A stretch of 64,000 nucleotides of DNA from Ruegeria_C sp041537905 (lineage in GTDB: Bacteria > Pseudomonadota > Alphaproteobacteria > Rhodobacterales > Rhodobacteraceae), in contig NZ_JBGRUO010000005.1 in NCBI RefSeq assembly GCF_041537905.1, positions 232,311 through 296,310 of the forward strand, given 5' to 3'. Made by a program: the position numbers and the translations under genes. The notes under the pieces are model-generated. The model was not told the DNA's origin and made no database searches. It worked only from the letters and a program-made list of their open reading frames with translations. Positions within the stretch are counted from its first letter, which is position 1; every line of letters begins with the position of its first letter. Below are positions 8,634 to 18,124 of the stretch, in pieces.

Positions 8634-10340
8634 TCAGTGGCTCTCCCGCGTGACCGGGCGCGTATCCTTGCCGACCAGAAAATCCAGATCGGCCCCCTGA
8701 TCGGCCTGCAACACATGATCGACATACATCTTTGCATAGCCGCGCGTGTAATGCGGCGCAGGTGCGGCCCATTCGGCGCGGCGCTCCGCCAGCACCTCGT
8801 CGGATACCAGCAGTTCCAGCACCCCGTTCGCAGCTGACACCTTGATCCGGTCGCCCGTGCGCACCAGCGCCAGCGGTCCGCCTGCGGTCGCCTCAGGGCT
8901 GACATGCAGGATCACCGTGCCAAAGGCCGTGCCAGACATGCGCGCATCGCTGACTCGCACGATGTCGCGAACGCCTTTCTTCACCAGTTTGGCGGGGACC
9001 GGCATATCGCCAACCTCTGGCATACCGGGATAGCCTTTGGGCCCGCAATGCTTCAGCACGAGGATGGTGTTCTCATCCACCGGCAGGTCGTCGCGGTCGA
9101 TATTGGCCTTCAGCTCTTCGATGGTCTCGAAAACATAGGCCTCGCCCTCATGCTCCAGCAGATGATCGCTGGCCGCTGAGGGTTTCACGATCGCGCCCTT
9201 GGGGGCCAGATTGCCGCGCAGCACCCGCAACCCGGCGGCAGGTTTGCGTGGGGCATCAAAGGGATAGATGACGTCGCGGTTATAGCATTCGGCCTCGCCG
9301 TAATAATGCGAGATGTCCTTGCCCATCACCGTATTGGCTGCGCGCAGCTTGTGGCTGAGCTCTTTCAGCACCACAGGCACGCCGCCCGCATAGCAGAAAT
9401 CCTCCATCAGGTAGTTGCCCGACGGCATGCAGTTCACGAGCAGCGGGATCTCACCACCGATCTCGAAATCCTCCATGGTCAGGTCCACGCCGACCCGACC
9501 CGCCAGTGCCAGAAGATGCACCACCGCATTGGTTGAACCGCCAAGCGCAGCATTGGCCAGAATGGCGTTTTCAAAGCTCGCCTTGGTCAGCACATCCGAA
9601 AGTTTCAGCTCTTCCTCGACCATCTCGACGATGCGCTTGCCGGTCATATGCGCCAGTGCCATGCGCCGCGCATCAACCGCCGGTAGCGAGCCGTTCATCG
9701 GCAGCGCCAGGCCCATCGCCTCGGTCAGCGAGGACATGGTCGAGGCGGTGCCCATGGTCATGCAAACGCCCTTGGACCGGCTCATGCCAGATTCAGTTGC
9801 CATGAAATCCTTGAGCGTCATGTCGCCCGCCTTCACGTCCATTGCGAATTTGCGCACATCGGTGCCCGAGCCCAGATCGCGCCCCTTCCACTTGCCGTTC
9901 AGCATCGGGCCGGAACTGACCACGATGGTCGGCAGATCGACCGAGGCCGCGCCCATCAGCTGCCCCGGCGTGGTCTTGTCGCAGCCGCCCAACAGCACCA
10001 CGCCGTCCATGCCATAGGCACGAATGCTCTCCTCCACATCCATCGACAGCAGGTTGCGGAAGAGCATCGCCGTGGGCTTCATCTGGGTCTCGCCCAGCGA
10101 CATCACCGGGAATTCCACCGGGAAACCGCCCGCCTCCCACACACCGCGCTTCACCCCTTCGGCCAGTTCGCGCAGGCCCGAGTTGCAGGGCGTAAGTTCC
10201 GACCATGTGTTGCAGATGCCGATGACGGGTCGCCCGTCAAAGGCATGGTCGGGAAAACCCTGGTTCTTCATCCAGGACCGGCGGACAAAACCATCCTTGT
10301 CCAGCATGCCATACCAGCCGCGGTTGCGTCGCTCGCTCAT
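8634..10340 (-). CDS. IlvD/EDD family aldonate dehydratase (galactonate/arabinonate type)
   Basis: 568 residues from the ATG at 10340. The family signatures are CNTWSELTPCN, GGCDKTTPGQLMGA, SRSKGVCMTMGTAST and ARMSGTAFGT. The three Cys expected to bind the [2Fe-2S] cluster are in CNTW, GGCDK and GVCMTMG. The sequence is of the pentonate/hexonate dehydratase group (L-arabinonate, D-galactonate, D-fuconate) rather than amino-acid IlvD. In this operon it would convert D-galactonate to 2-keto-3-deoxygalactonate. It overlaps the alpha-galactosidase stop by 4 nt. An open frame continues upstream inside the alpha-galactosidase gene, but the family start and the ATGA overlap favour 10340. Confidence 0.9.
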   Translation of the reverse strand: MSERRNRGWYGMLDKDGFVRRSWMKNQGFPDHAFDGRPVIGICNTWSELTPCNSGLRELAEGVKRGVWEAGGFPVEFPVMSLGETQMKPTAMLFRNLLSMDVEESIRAYGMDGVVLLGGCDKTTPGQLMGAASVDLPTIVVSSGPMLNGKWKGRDLGSGTDVRKFAMDVKAGDMTLKDFMATESGMSRSKGVCMTMGTASTMSSLTEAMGLALPMNGSLPAVDARRMALAHMTGKRIVEMVEEELKLSDVLTKASFENAILANAALGGSTNAVVHLLALAGRVGVDLTMEDFEIGGEIPLLVNCMPSGNYLMEDFCYAGGVPVVLKELSHKLRAANTVMGKDISHYYGEAECYNRDVIYPFDAPRKPAAGLRVLRGNLAPKGAIVKPSAASDHLLEHEGEAYVFETIEELKANIDRDDLPVDENTILVLKHCGPKGYPGMPEVGDMPVPAKLVKKGVRDIVRVSDARMSGTAFGTVILHVSPEATAGGPLALVRTGDRIKVSAANGVLELLVSDEVLAERRAEWAAPAPHYTRGYAKMYVDHVLQADQGADLDFLVGKDTRPVTRESH

Positions 10341-12424
10341 AGTTTCTTGCCTTCGATCACCCACATGCTCTGTGGGAAGCTCCAGGGCAGGGTCAGCCCG
10401 TAGCTCATCAGATATTGCCCGCTCAGCGTCACGGGTTGTTGTTTCAGAACCGGATTGCCGCGCGACAGTGTCGGCGGCGCCTCGGCGGTGCGGCGCAGTT
10501 CGACCTGATAGAGCGCGTCCGCTTCCAGCCGCGTCAGCCGCAGCGGGCGTGGCGCGATCTGGGCCGAGGTGTCGGCCTTGCCTGCAAAGACCACGAAGCG
10601 CGAGCCATCGGTGGTTTGCTGCTGTTCGGCAATCACCGACGGATCGGGGCTGTCGAGCCGCAGGATATCGGCGTAATAGAGCCAGTCGCGATTGGCCTTC
10701 CACCACGCGGTCACGCCCTTCAGCACCGCCGCCTCGTCTTCGGTCAGTTCACGCGGGTCCATTTCGAACCCCATATGCCGCTGGGCGGCCACCCAGGCGC
10801 GAAAGCGGATGTCCAGCACGCGGCCCGAAGTGTGGCAGACCCGCGGGCCGACATGACTGCCCGTCACGGCCATGGGCAGGAAGATCGACGCGTTATGCTG
10901 GATGCGCAACCGCTCCAGCGCGTCGTTACTGTCGCTCAGCCAGACCCGCTGGGTGCGTTTGAGAATGCCGAAATCGATCCGACCGCCTCCGGAGGCGCAG
11001 CTTTCGATCTCCACATGTGGGAAATCGGCGCGCAGCCGGTCGATCAGCGCATAAGAGCCCCGCGTCTGCGCCGCGTCGGGCATGGGCAGAACGCGGTTAT
11101 GGTCCCATTTGATATAGTCGATGTCGTGGCCCGACAGGATCGCCGCCATTCGCTCGTACAGGAACTCCCGCACCTCTGGCAGCGCCATGTTCAGCGCCTT
11201 CTGCTGACGGCCCAGGATCTGGTCCTCGCCCCCCAGCGCCCATTCCGGATGCGCCCGGTGGATCGAACTGTCGGGGTTGATCATCTCGGGCTCGAACCAG
11301 ATGCCGAAGGTCATACCCAGCGAATGAACATGTTTGATCAGGGGGTCGAGACCATCGGGATACTTGCGCGGATCGACCTCCCAATCGGAAAGCGATGAGG
11401 TGTCGTCATCGCGCTGCCCGAACCAGCCATCATCCAGCACGAAGCGTTCCGCGCCCAGATCGGCGGCGCGTTCCGCGATGTCCTTCAACTCCGGCAGGTT
11501 GTGGTTGAAATAGACCGCTTCCCAGCAATTGTAGTGTACGGGCCGGGCGCGGTCGGGCTTGGGAAAGGCCACGATCCGGTCGCGCAGATGGCGCTGGAAG
11601 GCGACGGCGCAACCATTGATCCCGTCATTGGAGAACACCGCATAAAGCGGCGCGGTCTCGAACCGGGTGAGCGCGTCGCGCTCCATCCGTGCGGCCTGCC
11701 CGAACTGGATCTGGCGACGGCCATCGGGCAGTTCCTCGGCCACCATCCGGTGCCCGCCGGACCAACCGTAATGGAACCCATAGGCCTGCCCCTGCGCATT
11801 GGTCGCACCGCGCACCGGCACGATCAGGCCGGGGAAATGCTCATGCCCGGTGCGCCCCGTGCGGTTTTCGCGATAGCGGATTCCGGGCGACCATGCGGTG
11901 CGGTTCATCTGGAACTCACCACACCAGCGCCCGGCGAAATCCAGCATCTCGTCCGATAGCTGCGGGCCGGGGAAAACCGGCGCGCTGAGCCAGTGCAGCA
12001 GCACCGGGCGATCGGCCTCAAGCGAGGCCTGCGCCTCGATGATATGGGTCTTGGGATCGATCGAGAACCGAGCCTGATAGGTCAGCCGGTGCGCTTCGTC
12101 CCGATACGTCAGGACCAGATGACGCTCATCGACCTCTTCGCTTTCATAGCAGAACTTGGGTAACAGCGGCGTGCCGTCGCCGTCACGGACGATCAGTCCG
12201 GGCTGACCGGGGAAACTGCGCGTGGCCTCGGGACAAATCGACAATTCGGGGTTTGCATCCAGCATCCCCCCGGTCAGATCCAGCCCGTAAGCCATGAACA
12301 GCGTTTCCGCGCTTTCGCCATCCGGCAGACGCGGCCCGAAATACACAACTTCGGGAAGGTGCTCGCGATGGGCCGCGAGCACCAGAGATTGCCGCTCATC
12401 ATGCAGCGACCATGTTCTTATCAT
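10337..12424 (-). CDS. Alpha-galactosidase, glycoside hydrolase family 36
   Basis: 695 residues, full length for bacterial GH36. An N-terminal beta-supersandwich (~1-300) precedes the catalytic barrel with FVLDDGWFG near 328-336, IWFEPEMI near 375, and the nucleophile Asp441 in YIKWDHNR. The likely acid/base is Asp501 in WLSDSNDA, after ESCASGGGRID. It hydrolyses alpha-1,6-galactosides such as melibiose or raffinose. No signal peptide is present, so hydrolysis follows uptake. The start abuts the stop of the upstream ABC permease gene. Confidence 0.94.
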   Translation of the reverse strand: MIRTWSLHDERQSLVLAAHREHLPEVVYFGPRLPDGESAETLFMAYGLDLTGGMLDANPELSICPEATRSFPGQPGLIVRDGDGTPLLPKFCYESEEVDERHLVLTYRDEAHRLTYQARFSIDPKTHIIEAQASLEADRPVLLHWLSAPVFPGPQLSDEMLDFAGRWCGEFQMNRTAWSPGIRYRENRTGRTGHEHFPGLIVPVRGATNAQGQAYGFHYGWSGGHRMVAEELPDGRRQIQFGQAARMERDALTRFETAPLYAVFSNDGINGCAVAFQRHLRDRIVAFPKPDRARPVHYNCWEAVYFNHNLPELKDIAERAADLGAERFVLDDGWFGQRDDDTSSLSDWEVDPRKYPDGLDPLIKHVHSLGMTFGIWFEPEMINPDSSIHRAHPEWALGGEDQILGRQQKALNMALPEVREFLYERMAAILSGHDIDYIKWDHNRVLPMPDAAQTRGSYALIDRLRADFPHVEIESCASGGGRIDFGILKRTQRVWLSDSNDALERLRIQHNASIFLPMAVTGSHVGPRVCHTSGRVLDIRFRAWVAAQRHMGFEMDPRELTEDEAAVLKGVTAWWKANRDWLYYADILRLDSPDPSVIAEQQQTTDGSRFVVFAGKADTSAQIAPRPLRLTRLEADALYQVELRRTAEAPPTLSRGNPVLKQQPVTLSGQYLMSYGLTLPWSFPQSMWVIEGKKL

Positions 12425-13272
12425 TACTTGACGGCTCCGAGGGTGAGACCCGCGATAAAGTGTTTCTGCATCAGGAAGAACATCGCCACCGGCGGCAGCG
12501 CCGCTACGATGCTGCCTGCACTCATCAGGTGATACGCGGCTCGGAACTGCGCGTTGAAGCTGGTGATGCCCGCCGTGACCGGCTGGCTCTCGGCGCCTTG
12601 CGTCAGCACCACCGCCCAGAAATAGTCGTTCCAGATGAAGGTGAACATCAGCACGCTGAGCGCGGCCAGCGCCGGTTTCATCAGCGGCAGGACCACATAC
12701 CAGAAGATCTTGATCTCGCTGATGCCTTCAACACGCGCCGCTTCGATCAGAGCAAAGGGCAGCGCCTTGATGAAGTTGCGCATGAACAACGTGCAGAAGC
12801 CGGTCTGGAACGCGATATGGAACAGCACGAGGCCCGTCTTGGTGTTATAAAGCCCCAGTTCCAGGGTCAGGTCGCGCACCGGCACCATCAGAATCTGGAA
12901 CGGCACGAAGTTGCCCGCCACAAACATGAAGAAGATCCACAGGTTCGACTTGAACTTGTAGATGCCAAGGGCAAAGCCGGTCATCGAACTCAGCGCCACC
13001 GCCCCGATCACCGTGGGCACGGTGATCAGGATCGAGTTCAGCATGTAGCGCGGCATATCGCTGTTGAAAAAGACCTGTCCGTAATTGTGCATGAACTCGA
13101 AGGAGGACGGCAGACCCCAGTAGTTGGCGTTGACGAAATCCGCATCCGGTTTGACCGAGAAGAGCGCCACCGCCAGTAGCGGCCCCAGCCAGAGCAACAG
13201 GGCAACAGGCAACAGCGCCTTGTAGGTGATCTGGGCGGCTTGCGACTGTTTTTCGATTGGTGTGGGAAACAT
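12424..13272 (-). CDS. Sugar ABC transporter permease, MalG type
   Basis: 282 residues with six predicted membrane segments. The first is near residues 17-37 (YKALLPVALLLWLGPLLAVALF). The EAA loop that contacts the ATPase reads EAARVEGISEIKIFWYVVLPLMKP near residue 178. It pairs with the MalF-type permease 3 nt upstream in the operon and with the binding protein and ATPase of the same island to import galactosides into the cytoplasm. Confidence 0.92.
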   Translation of the reverse strand: MFPTPIEKQSQAAQITYKALLPVALLLWLGPLLAVALFSVKPDADFVNANYWGLPSSFEFMHNYGQVFFNSDMPRYMLNSILITVPTVIGAVALSSMTGFALGIYKFKSNLWIFFMFVAGNFVPFQILMVPVRDLTLELGLYNTKTGLVLFHIAFQTGFCTLFMRNFIKALPFALIEAARVEGISEIKIFWYVVLPLMKPALAALSVLMFTFIWNDYFWAVVLTQGAESQPVTAGITSFNAQFRAAYHLMSAGSIVAALPPVAMFFLMQKHFIAGLTLGAVK

Positions 13273-13275
13273 GGC

Positions 13276-14217
13276 TTAGTGTCCCTTCTCTTCGCGATAC
13301 ATCGACCACAGGAAGTAGACGATGAAGCACATCATGATCATGAACAGCACCACGGCGATAGCAGCGCCATAGCCCATGCGGAACCCGTATTCCGACAGCG
13401 CCACTTCGAACATGTAATAGGCCAGCACGCGGGACGACCCGAAGGGTCCGCCCTGGGTCATGACCGAGATCAGGTCAAAGGACCTGAGCGCGCCGATGAT
13501 TGTCACCACGAACGCGATGAAGGTGGCGGGCCGCAATTGCGGCAGCACGATATACCACAGCATCTTGGCGCCTTTTGCGCCATCCAGACGCCCGGCCTCG
13601 ATCTGTTCGGGATCGACCGCGTTCAGGCCGGTAAGATAGAGGATCATACAATAAGCGGTCTGCGGCCAGAGCCCTGCGGCAATGATGCCATAGGTTACCA
13701 GATGTTCATTGCCGAGTACGTTGATCGGCCCCAGGCCGAACACGCCGATCATCTGGTTCAGCAACCCGAAGGTGGGATCATAGAACCACGTGAACACGAG
13801 GCCCACGACAACCTGGCTGATCACAAAGGGGAAGAAGAACAGCGACTTGTACAGCCGGATGCCAAACACGGTCTGGTTCAGCAAGAGCGCAATGAACAGA
13901 CCGGCAGGGATCGCCAGCAGATAAAGCACCAGCCAGATCAGGTTGTTCTTGAGCGAGACATAAAACGCATCGCGATCGACCCATTCATAGTACAGGTCCT
14001 CGTAGTTGCGCAGGCCGATATATTCCGCCTGCCCCAGCCCATCCCATTGATAAAGCGACAGGTTGAAGGACTGGAATACCGGGGCAATCACATAGACAAC
14101 AAAGAACAGGATACCCGGCGCCAGAAACAGCCAGGGCGCAATGGCCTGTTGGTTGCGATGGAACCAGCTTTCGGGTTTATCGTCTAGGATATCGGTCGAG
14201 GCGGTCATGTCGGCCAT
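13276..14217 (-). CDS. Sugar ABC transporter permease, MalF type
   Basis: 313 residues with about six membrane segments; the first lies near residue 28-48 (APWLFLAPGILFFVVYVIAP). The EAA loop reads EAGRLDGAKGAKMLWYIVLPQLRP around residue 215. It forms the heterodimeric channel with the MalG-type subunit encoded immediately downstream. The 86-nt gap upstream contains stem-loops (see 14280) and separates it from the binding-protein gene. Confidence 0.92.
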   Translation of the reverse strand: MADMTASTDILDDKPESWFHRNQQAIAPWLFLAPGILFFVVYVIAPVFQSFNLSLYQWDGLGQAEYIGLRNYEDLYYEWVDRDAFYVSLKNNLIWLVLYLLAIPAGLFIALLLNQTVFGIRLYKSLFFFPFVISQVVVGLVFTWFYDPTFGLLNQMIGVFGLGPINVLGNEHLVTYGIIAAGLWPQTAYCMILYLTGLNAVDPEQIEAGRLDGAKGAKMLWYIVLPQLRPATFIAFVVTIIGALRSFDLISVMTQGGPFGSSRVLAYYMFEVALSEYGFRMGYGAAIAVVLFMIMMCFIVYFLWSMYREEKGH

Positions 14218-14279
14218 CCCTCTGAAACGTGTGGGGTGCGACCGGCGGGTGCCCCGCCCGGCCGCGTTGTCAGGAACAG

Positions 14280-14299
14280 GATGGGGTTTTCACCCCATC
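14280..14299 (-). promoter_or_regulatory. Intercistronic stem-loop between binding protein and permease genes
   Basis: GATGGGG and CCCCATC form a 7-bp stem around a six-base loop, 4 nt after the binding-protein stop on the minus strand. A second GC-rich inverted repeat lies nearby at about 14244-14259. Such structures commonly protect the binding-protein mRNA or partly end transcription, so that binding protein exceeds permease. There is no long T-run, so full termination is unlikely. Confidence 0.55.
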
Positions 14300-14303
14300 T
14301 CGC

Positions 14304-15560
14304 TTACTTGTAGATACGACCGCGTGCGCGTTCGAGCTTGGAGAGGACCTTGTCGAGGCTGTCGGGCTTGACCATGAATTCCTGGAAGCCTTCCATCGAC
14401 ACTTTGGCCATTTCCGCCGGTGCATCGCGATCCCAGAACTGGGCCACGCCACCGGGGCTGTTTTCGCTCAGCATGACAAAGCCCTTCTGCAAGAACTTGT
14501 CGTCATCCACGGTGGATTTCGAGTTCACGGGCAGCTGGCCGAGGTTCTTGCCGTTGTTGATGATGGTCTGCTCCTCAGGCGAGGCGACAAAGCGCAGGAA
14601 TTCGCGAGCCGCATCCTTGTTTTTGGCAGCGGACGGGATGTGGAACGTATCGGTCGGCGCGTCTTCCGCCTTTTCCACGCCCGGAGTGATCTCGACAAAC
14701 TGGTAGAAGTCAAGCTGATCATCGGTCAGACCCGCATCGCGCAGCGGTGCCACGGCGAAGTTCCCCATCAGGTAGGCGGTCGCTTCACCATTGACCATGA
14801 AGGGCAGCGCTTCCTGCCAGCTGTAGGTCTGGTGGTTGTCGATGAACGCGCCCATGTCGATGAGCTCTTTCCAGTTCATGAACGTCTGCTTGACCCGGTC
14901 GTCTTCCCAGCTGATTTCGCCATTGGCCAGCTGGTTGTGGAAGTCATAGCCATTGGTGCGCATGTTCAGGTAGTCGAACCAGCCACCGGCGGTCCACAGG
15001 AACTTGGTGCCGATTGTATAGCAGGCGCGGCCCGATGCGACGATCTTTTCGCAATTGGCCTTTTCCTCTTCCCAGGTGGTCGGCTCGCTCAGGCCCAGCT
15101 CGTCAAAGATGTCTTTGCGATAATACACGCCCCACTGGTAGTAGGTATAGGGCACGCCCCACTGCTTGCCATCGATGGTCATCGCGCCTTTGGTCGACTT
15201 CAGATCGTCGGCGAACATCGGCTCTGCCCACAGATCTGACACATCCTCGAACAGACCCGCATCGACATAAGGCTTCATCCGGTTGGCGGCATACCAGGTT
15301 GCCACATCCGGTGCGTTGGCCGTCAGGAAGTTGCGGATCTGGGTCTTGTACGCTTCGCGGTCGATCACCGTGATTTCGATGTTGAGATCAGGGTTCTTCT
15401 CGCCAAAACGCGCGATCATCGCTTCCATTGTTGCGCGCGGCGCGGGGTTCGACGTGTCGAGAAAGATCGACAGATCGCCGCTGACTTGCGCCGAGGCCGG
15501 CGCCGACAATGCCGTGCAGGCGGCAAGAGCGGCCAAAGTCCGCTTCGTCATGGAATGCAT
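14304..15560 (-). CDS. Extracellular sugar-binding protein of ABC transporter (family 1)
   Basis: 418 residues from the ATG at 15560, which has GGGAGGAAA 5 nt upstream; an earlier in-frame ATG lacks this. The N-terminus RTLAALAACTALSAPASAQ is a signal peptide with likely cleavage after ASA. The mature protein has the family 1 pattern: ISIFLDTSNP-like start, WYAANRMKPYVDAGLFEDVSD, and GVPYTYYQWGVYYRKDIFDELG. It acts in the periplasm and delivers galactosides to the MalF/MalG-type permeases. It is the first gene of the minus-strand operon, divergent from the IclR regulator. Confidence 0.93.
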   Translation of the reverse strand: MHSMTKRTLAALAACTALSAPASAQVSGDLSIFLDTSNPAPRATMEAMIARFGEKNPDLNIEITVIDREAYKTQIRNFLTANAPDVATWYAANRMKPYVDAGLFEDVSDLWAEPMFADDLKSTKGAMTIDGKQWGVPYTYYQWGVYYRKDIFDELGLSEPTTWEEEKANCEKIVASGRACYTIGTKFLWTAGGWFDYLNMRTNGYDFHNQLANGEISWEDDRVKQTFMNWKELIDMGAFIDNHQTYSWQEALPFMVNGEATAYLMGNFAVAPLRDAGLTDDQLDFYQFVEITPGVEKAEDAPTDTFHIPSAAKNKDAAREFLRFVASPEEQTIINNGKNLGQLPVNSKSTVDDDKFLQKGFVMLSENSPGGVAQFWDRDAPAEMAKVSMEGFQEFMVKPDSLDKVLSKLERARGRIYK

Positions 15561-15642
15561 GGTTTCCTCCCTGTAGCTTCCATTTGGTTCCATTATTTGA
15601 AACCGTGTTTTACATGTTGAAAACTACACATCATTCCGGCTA

Positions 15643-15655
15643 GTGTTGTCAACAC
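15643..15655. promoter_or_regulatory. Candidate operator palindrome in the divergent promoter region
   Basis: GTGTTG-T-CAACAC is a perfect 6+1+6 palindrome midway between the divergent binding-protein (start 15560) and IclR (start 15699) genes. It is a plausible site for the IclR regulator, which would control both transcription units. No consensus for this regulator is known to me, so the assignment rests on position and symmetry. Confidence 0.45.
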
Positions 15656-15698
15656 CAATCCTGCGGGAGGGCAGGAGCAAGGGAGGAGACGTCACCGC

Positions 15699-16493
15699 AT
15701 GTCAGGGGACGGTACAGTTGGCAAAGCATGTGATGTGCTGGACCTTGTAGCAAGGTTCAATCGCCCTGTGCGCTTTGGCGAATTGCTCGATCACAGCCCG
15801 TTCCCCAAGGCCACGCTCTACCGCTTTCTGCAGACCCTCACGAATCAGGGCATGCTCAGCTACGATCCCGATCGGCAATCTTATGCGCTGGGAATCAGGC
15901 TGGTGCGGCTGGCCCATGCTGCCTGGACCCATAGCTCGCTGGCACCTATCGCGCGGCCGCATCTGGATGCGCTCAGTCGCGATCTGGGCGAAACCGTGCA
16001 TCTGGCGCAGCTTGATGCCAGCCAGGTGCTTTATGTCGACAAACGCAACGCGGACGACCCGGTCGAGATGTACTCGCAGGCCGGTAAAGTCGGCCCGGCC
16101 TATTGCACCGGCGTCGGCAAGGCGATGCTTGCCTTCCTGCCCGACGAGGCGCTGAACCGGGCGATCCAGCAGCAGAGCTTTCACCGGTTTACCCCCCATA
16201 CGCTGGCCTCGGAATCAGCGCTGCGCACCGAACTCGCAGCGATTCGCGACCGTGGTTATGCCTTCGACCGCGAAGAGCATGAACCCGGCATTATCTGCAT
16301 CGCCGCCCCGATTCTGACTCCAGGCGGGCGCATGCTGGGCGCGATGTCGATCACCGGCCCCACCAGCCGGACCGACCTGAAAACACTCGAAGACTGGGCC
16401 CCGCGCGTGCGACAGGCCGCTGATGACATTGGGCGCGAGGCACAAGCCTGGCGCTTTCCGGAAACACTTCACAAAGAGGCGATGGCGACATGA
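15699..16493 (+). CDS. IclR-family transcriptional regulator of the galactoside island
   Basis: 264 residues. The N-terminal winged helix-turn-helix covers about residues 5-65 (GKACDVLDLVARFN...PKATLYRFLQTLTNQGML), followed by the IclR effector domain with GYAFDREEHEPGIICIAAPI. It is transcribed divergently from the sugar operon and overlaps the ABC ATPase start by 4 nt. It therefore probably senses a sugar or sugar acid and controls both units, including its own. Confidence 0.92.
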   Translation: MSGDGTVGKACDVLDLVARFNRPVRFGELLDHSPFPKATLYRFLQTLTNQGMLSYDPDRQSYALGIRLVRLAHAAWTHSSLAPIARPHLDALSRDLGETVHLAQLDASQVLYVDKRNADDPVEMYSQAGKVGPAYCTGVGKAMLAFLPDEALNRAIQQQSFHRFTPHTLASESALRTELAAIRDRGYAFDREEHEPGIICIAAPILTPGGRMLGAMSITGPTSRTDLKTLEDWAPRVRQAADDIGREAQAWRFPETLHKEAMAT

Positions 16494-17548
16494 CAGGTGT
16501 GACGCTGGAAGGCGCAATCAAGCGCTATGGACAAACCCAGGTGATCCATGGGGTCGATCTGCAAATCGAGGATGGCGAGTTCTGTGTCTTTGTCGGCCCC
16601 TCGGGCTGCGGCAAATCCACCTTGCTGCGGATGATCGCGGGGCTTGAGGAAACCTCGGATGGCAAGATCAGCATCGGGCAACGCGACGTGACCCATCTGG
16701 ACCCGGCCAAGCGCGGCGTGGCGATGGTGTTCCAGACCTACGCGCTTTATCCGCATATGACGGTGGCCGAAAACATGGGCTTCGGCCTCAAAATGAACGG
16801 CGTCGCCAAGGCCGAGATCGACAAGAAGGTGCAGGAGGCCTCGGACATCCTGAAACTCGGCCCCTATTTGAAACGCAAGCCCAAGGCCATGTCGGGCGGC
16901 CAGCGCCAGCGGGTCGCCATCGGCCGCGCCATCGTGCGCGGACCCGACGTGTTCCTGTTTGACGAACCGCTGTCGAACCTGGATGCGGAATTGCGGGTCG
17001 AGATGCGGGTTGAAATCGCCCGCCTGCACAAGGAAATCGGCGCCACGATGATCTATGTGACCCACGACCAGGTCGAGGCGATGACCATGGCCGACAAGAT
17101 CGTGGTGCTGCGCGACGGGCGTATCGAACAGGTTGGCGCGCCGCTTGAGCTCTACCGCAATCCCGATAACCGCTTTGTCGCGGGTTTCATCGGCTCGCCC
17201 TCGATGAACTTCCTTGATTGTGACGTGGTCGACGGCAAGCTGACCCACCCGGCGCTGTCCGCACCGCTGGATCCGCCTGCGCCGATCCCGGCCGGGGCCA
17301 GCAAGATCACGCTGGGCCTGCGCCCCGAACATATCGGCTTGGACCGCAGCGGCGATGCGCTGTCGGTGGACCTGACCGAGGCGCTTGGCGGTGTCTCTTA
17401 CAGCTACCTGACTGCAGCCAACGGTGACAAGCTGATCGTCGAGGAACGTGACGATGAACGCAGTGCCGAAGGCAGCCGCGTCAGCCTGACCCTGCGGCCA
17501 GAGCGCGCAATGATCTTCGACTCAGAAAGCGGCGCCCGCATTCGATAG
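16490..17548 (+). CDS. Sugar ABC transporter ATP-binding protein (UgpC/MalK type)
   Basis: 352 residues. Walker A is GPSGCGKST (around residue 37), the signature LSGGQ equivalent is MSGGQRQRVAIGRAI, Walker B is VFLFDEPLSNLD, and the switch His lies in YVTHDQVEAMT. A C-terminal TOBE-like regulatory domain follows from ~240. It energises the MalF/MalG-type permeases encoded across the divergent promoter, which have no ATPase of their own. It ends 11 nt before a stem-loop. Confidence 0.95.
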   Translation: MTGVTLEGAIKRYGQTQVIHGVDLQIEDGEFCVFVGPSGCGKSTLLRMIAGLEETSDGKISIGQRDVTHLDPAKRGVAMVFQTYALYPHMTVAENMGFGLKMNGVAKAEIDKKVQEASDILKLGPYLKRKPKAMSGGQRQRVAIGRAIVRGPDVFLFDEPLSNLDAELRVEMRVEIARLHKEIGATMIYVTHDQVEAMTMADKIVVLRDGRIEQVGAPLELYRNPDNRFVAGFIGSPSMNFLDCDVVDGKLTHPALSAPLDPPAPIPAGASKITLGLRPEHIGLDRSGDALSVDLTEALGGVSYSYLTAANGDKLIVEERDDERSAEGSRVSLTLRPERAMIFDSESGARIR

Positions 17549-17558
17549 CCCGTTACCT

Positions 17559-17581
17559 GGCACGGGCGGTCAGCCCGTGCC
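17559..17581 (+). terminator. Stem-loop after the ABC ATPase gene
   Basis: GGCACGGGC and GCCCGTGCC form a perfect 9-bp stem with a 5-nt loop, starting 11 nt after the ATPase stop. The following sequence is CT-rich without a clean T-run, so termination is probable but not certain. Confidence 0.6.
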
Positions 17582-17638
17582 GCCTCTTGCCAGCGCCGCA
17601 ACCCGGCGTGGCAAGTTCGCATGGCTCCACGGCGCGCG

Positions 17639-18124
17639 TCATACTCTCTTTGTCAGTAGGCTTTCGAGCTTGTCGATGGCCTGACCCCAACCGCCCGCTC
17701 CGGCGGACCCTTCCGGCACGCCAATGTGAACCATCGTCATAATGGTCTTTCCGTCGACCTCGTTAAGTTCAACGATGACCTCGGTGATATCTGGATGACC
17801 TTGCGGCATGCCCATGCTCTGGGGCGAGATGATGACCCCATCCGCGTCACACATGCTTTCAGTGTAGACAAGCCGCGAAGGGGGCGTGATCTCTTTATAA
17901 ACGCCGGTGAACCACATGCTCATTGAGCGCTCTGGCGAGGTCATTTCCATGCAGATTTTCCTTACGCCCCCCACCACGACATGCATTTTTGCGGTCGGCA
18001 CACTCATCCCCATCGGCCCGTACCACGTCTTGAACAGATCCGGATCGGTCCACATCTGCCAGACAAGGTCGATGGGGGCATCGAATTCCCGCTCGATCTT
18101 TACCCAAGCTTGCTGATCAGTCAT
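17639..18124 (-). CDS. AHSA1/START-fold (SRPBCC) domain protein
   Basis: 161 residues. REFDAPIDLVWQMWTDPDLFKTWYGP is the typical start of the AHSA1/CalC-type SRPBCC fold, a hydrophobic-pocket domain. The start overlaps the end of the ArsR gene by 8 nt, a common ArsR-AHSA1 pairing in which the regulator controls the partner. The ligand is unknown. Confidence 0.88.
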   Translation of the reverse strand: MTDQQAWVKIEREFDAPIDLVWQMWTDPDLFKTWYGPMGMSVPTAKMHVVVGGVRKICMEMTSPERSMSMWFTGVYKEITPPSRLVYTESMCDADGVIISPQSMGMPQGHPDITEVIVELNEVDGKTIMTMVHIGVPEGSAGAGGWGQAIDKLESLLTKRV

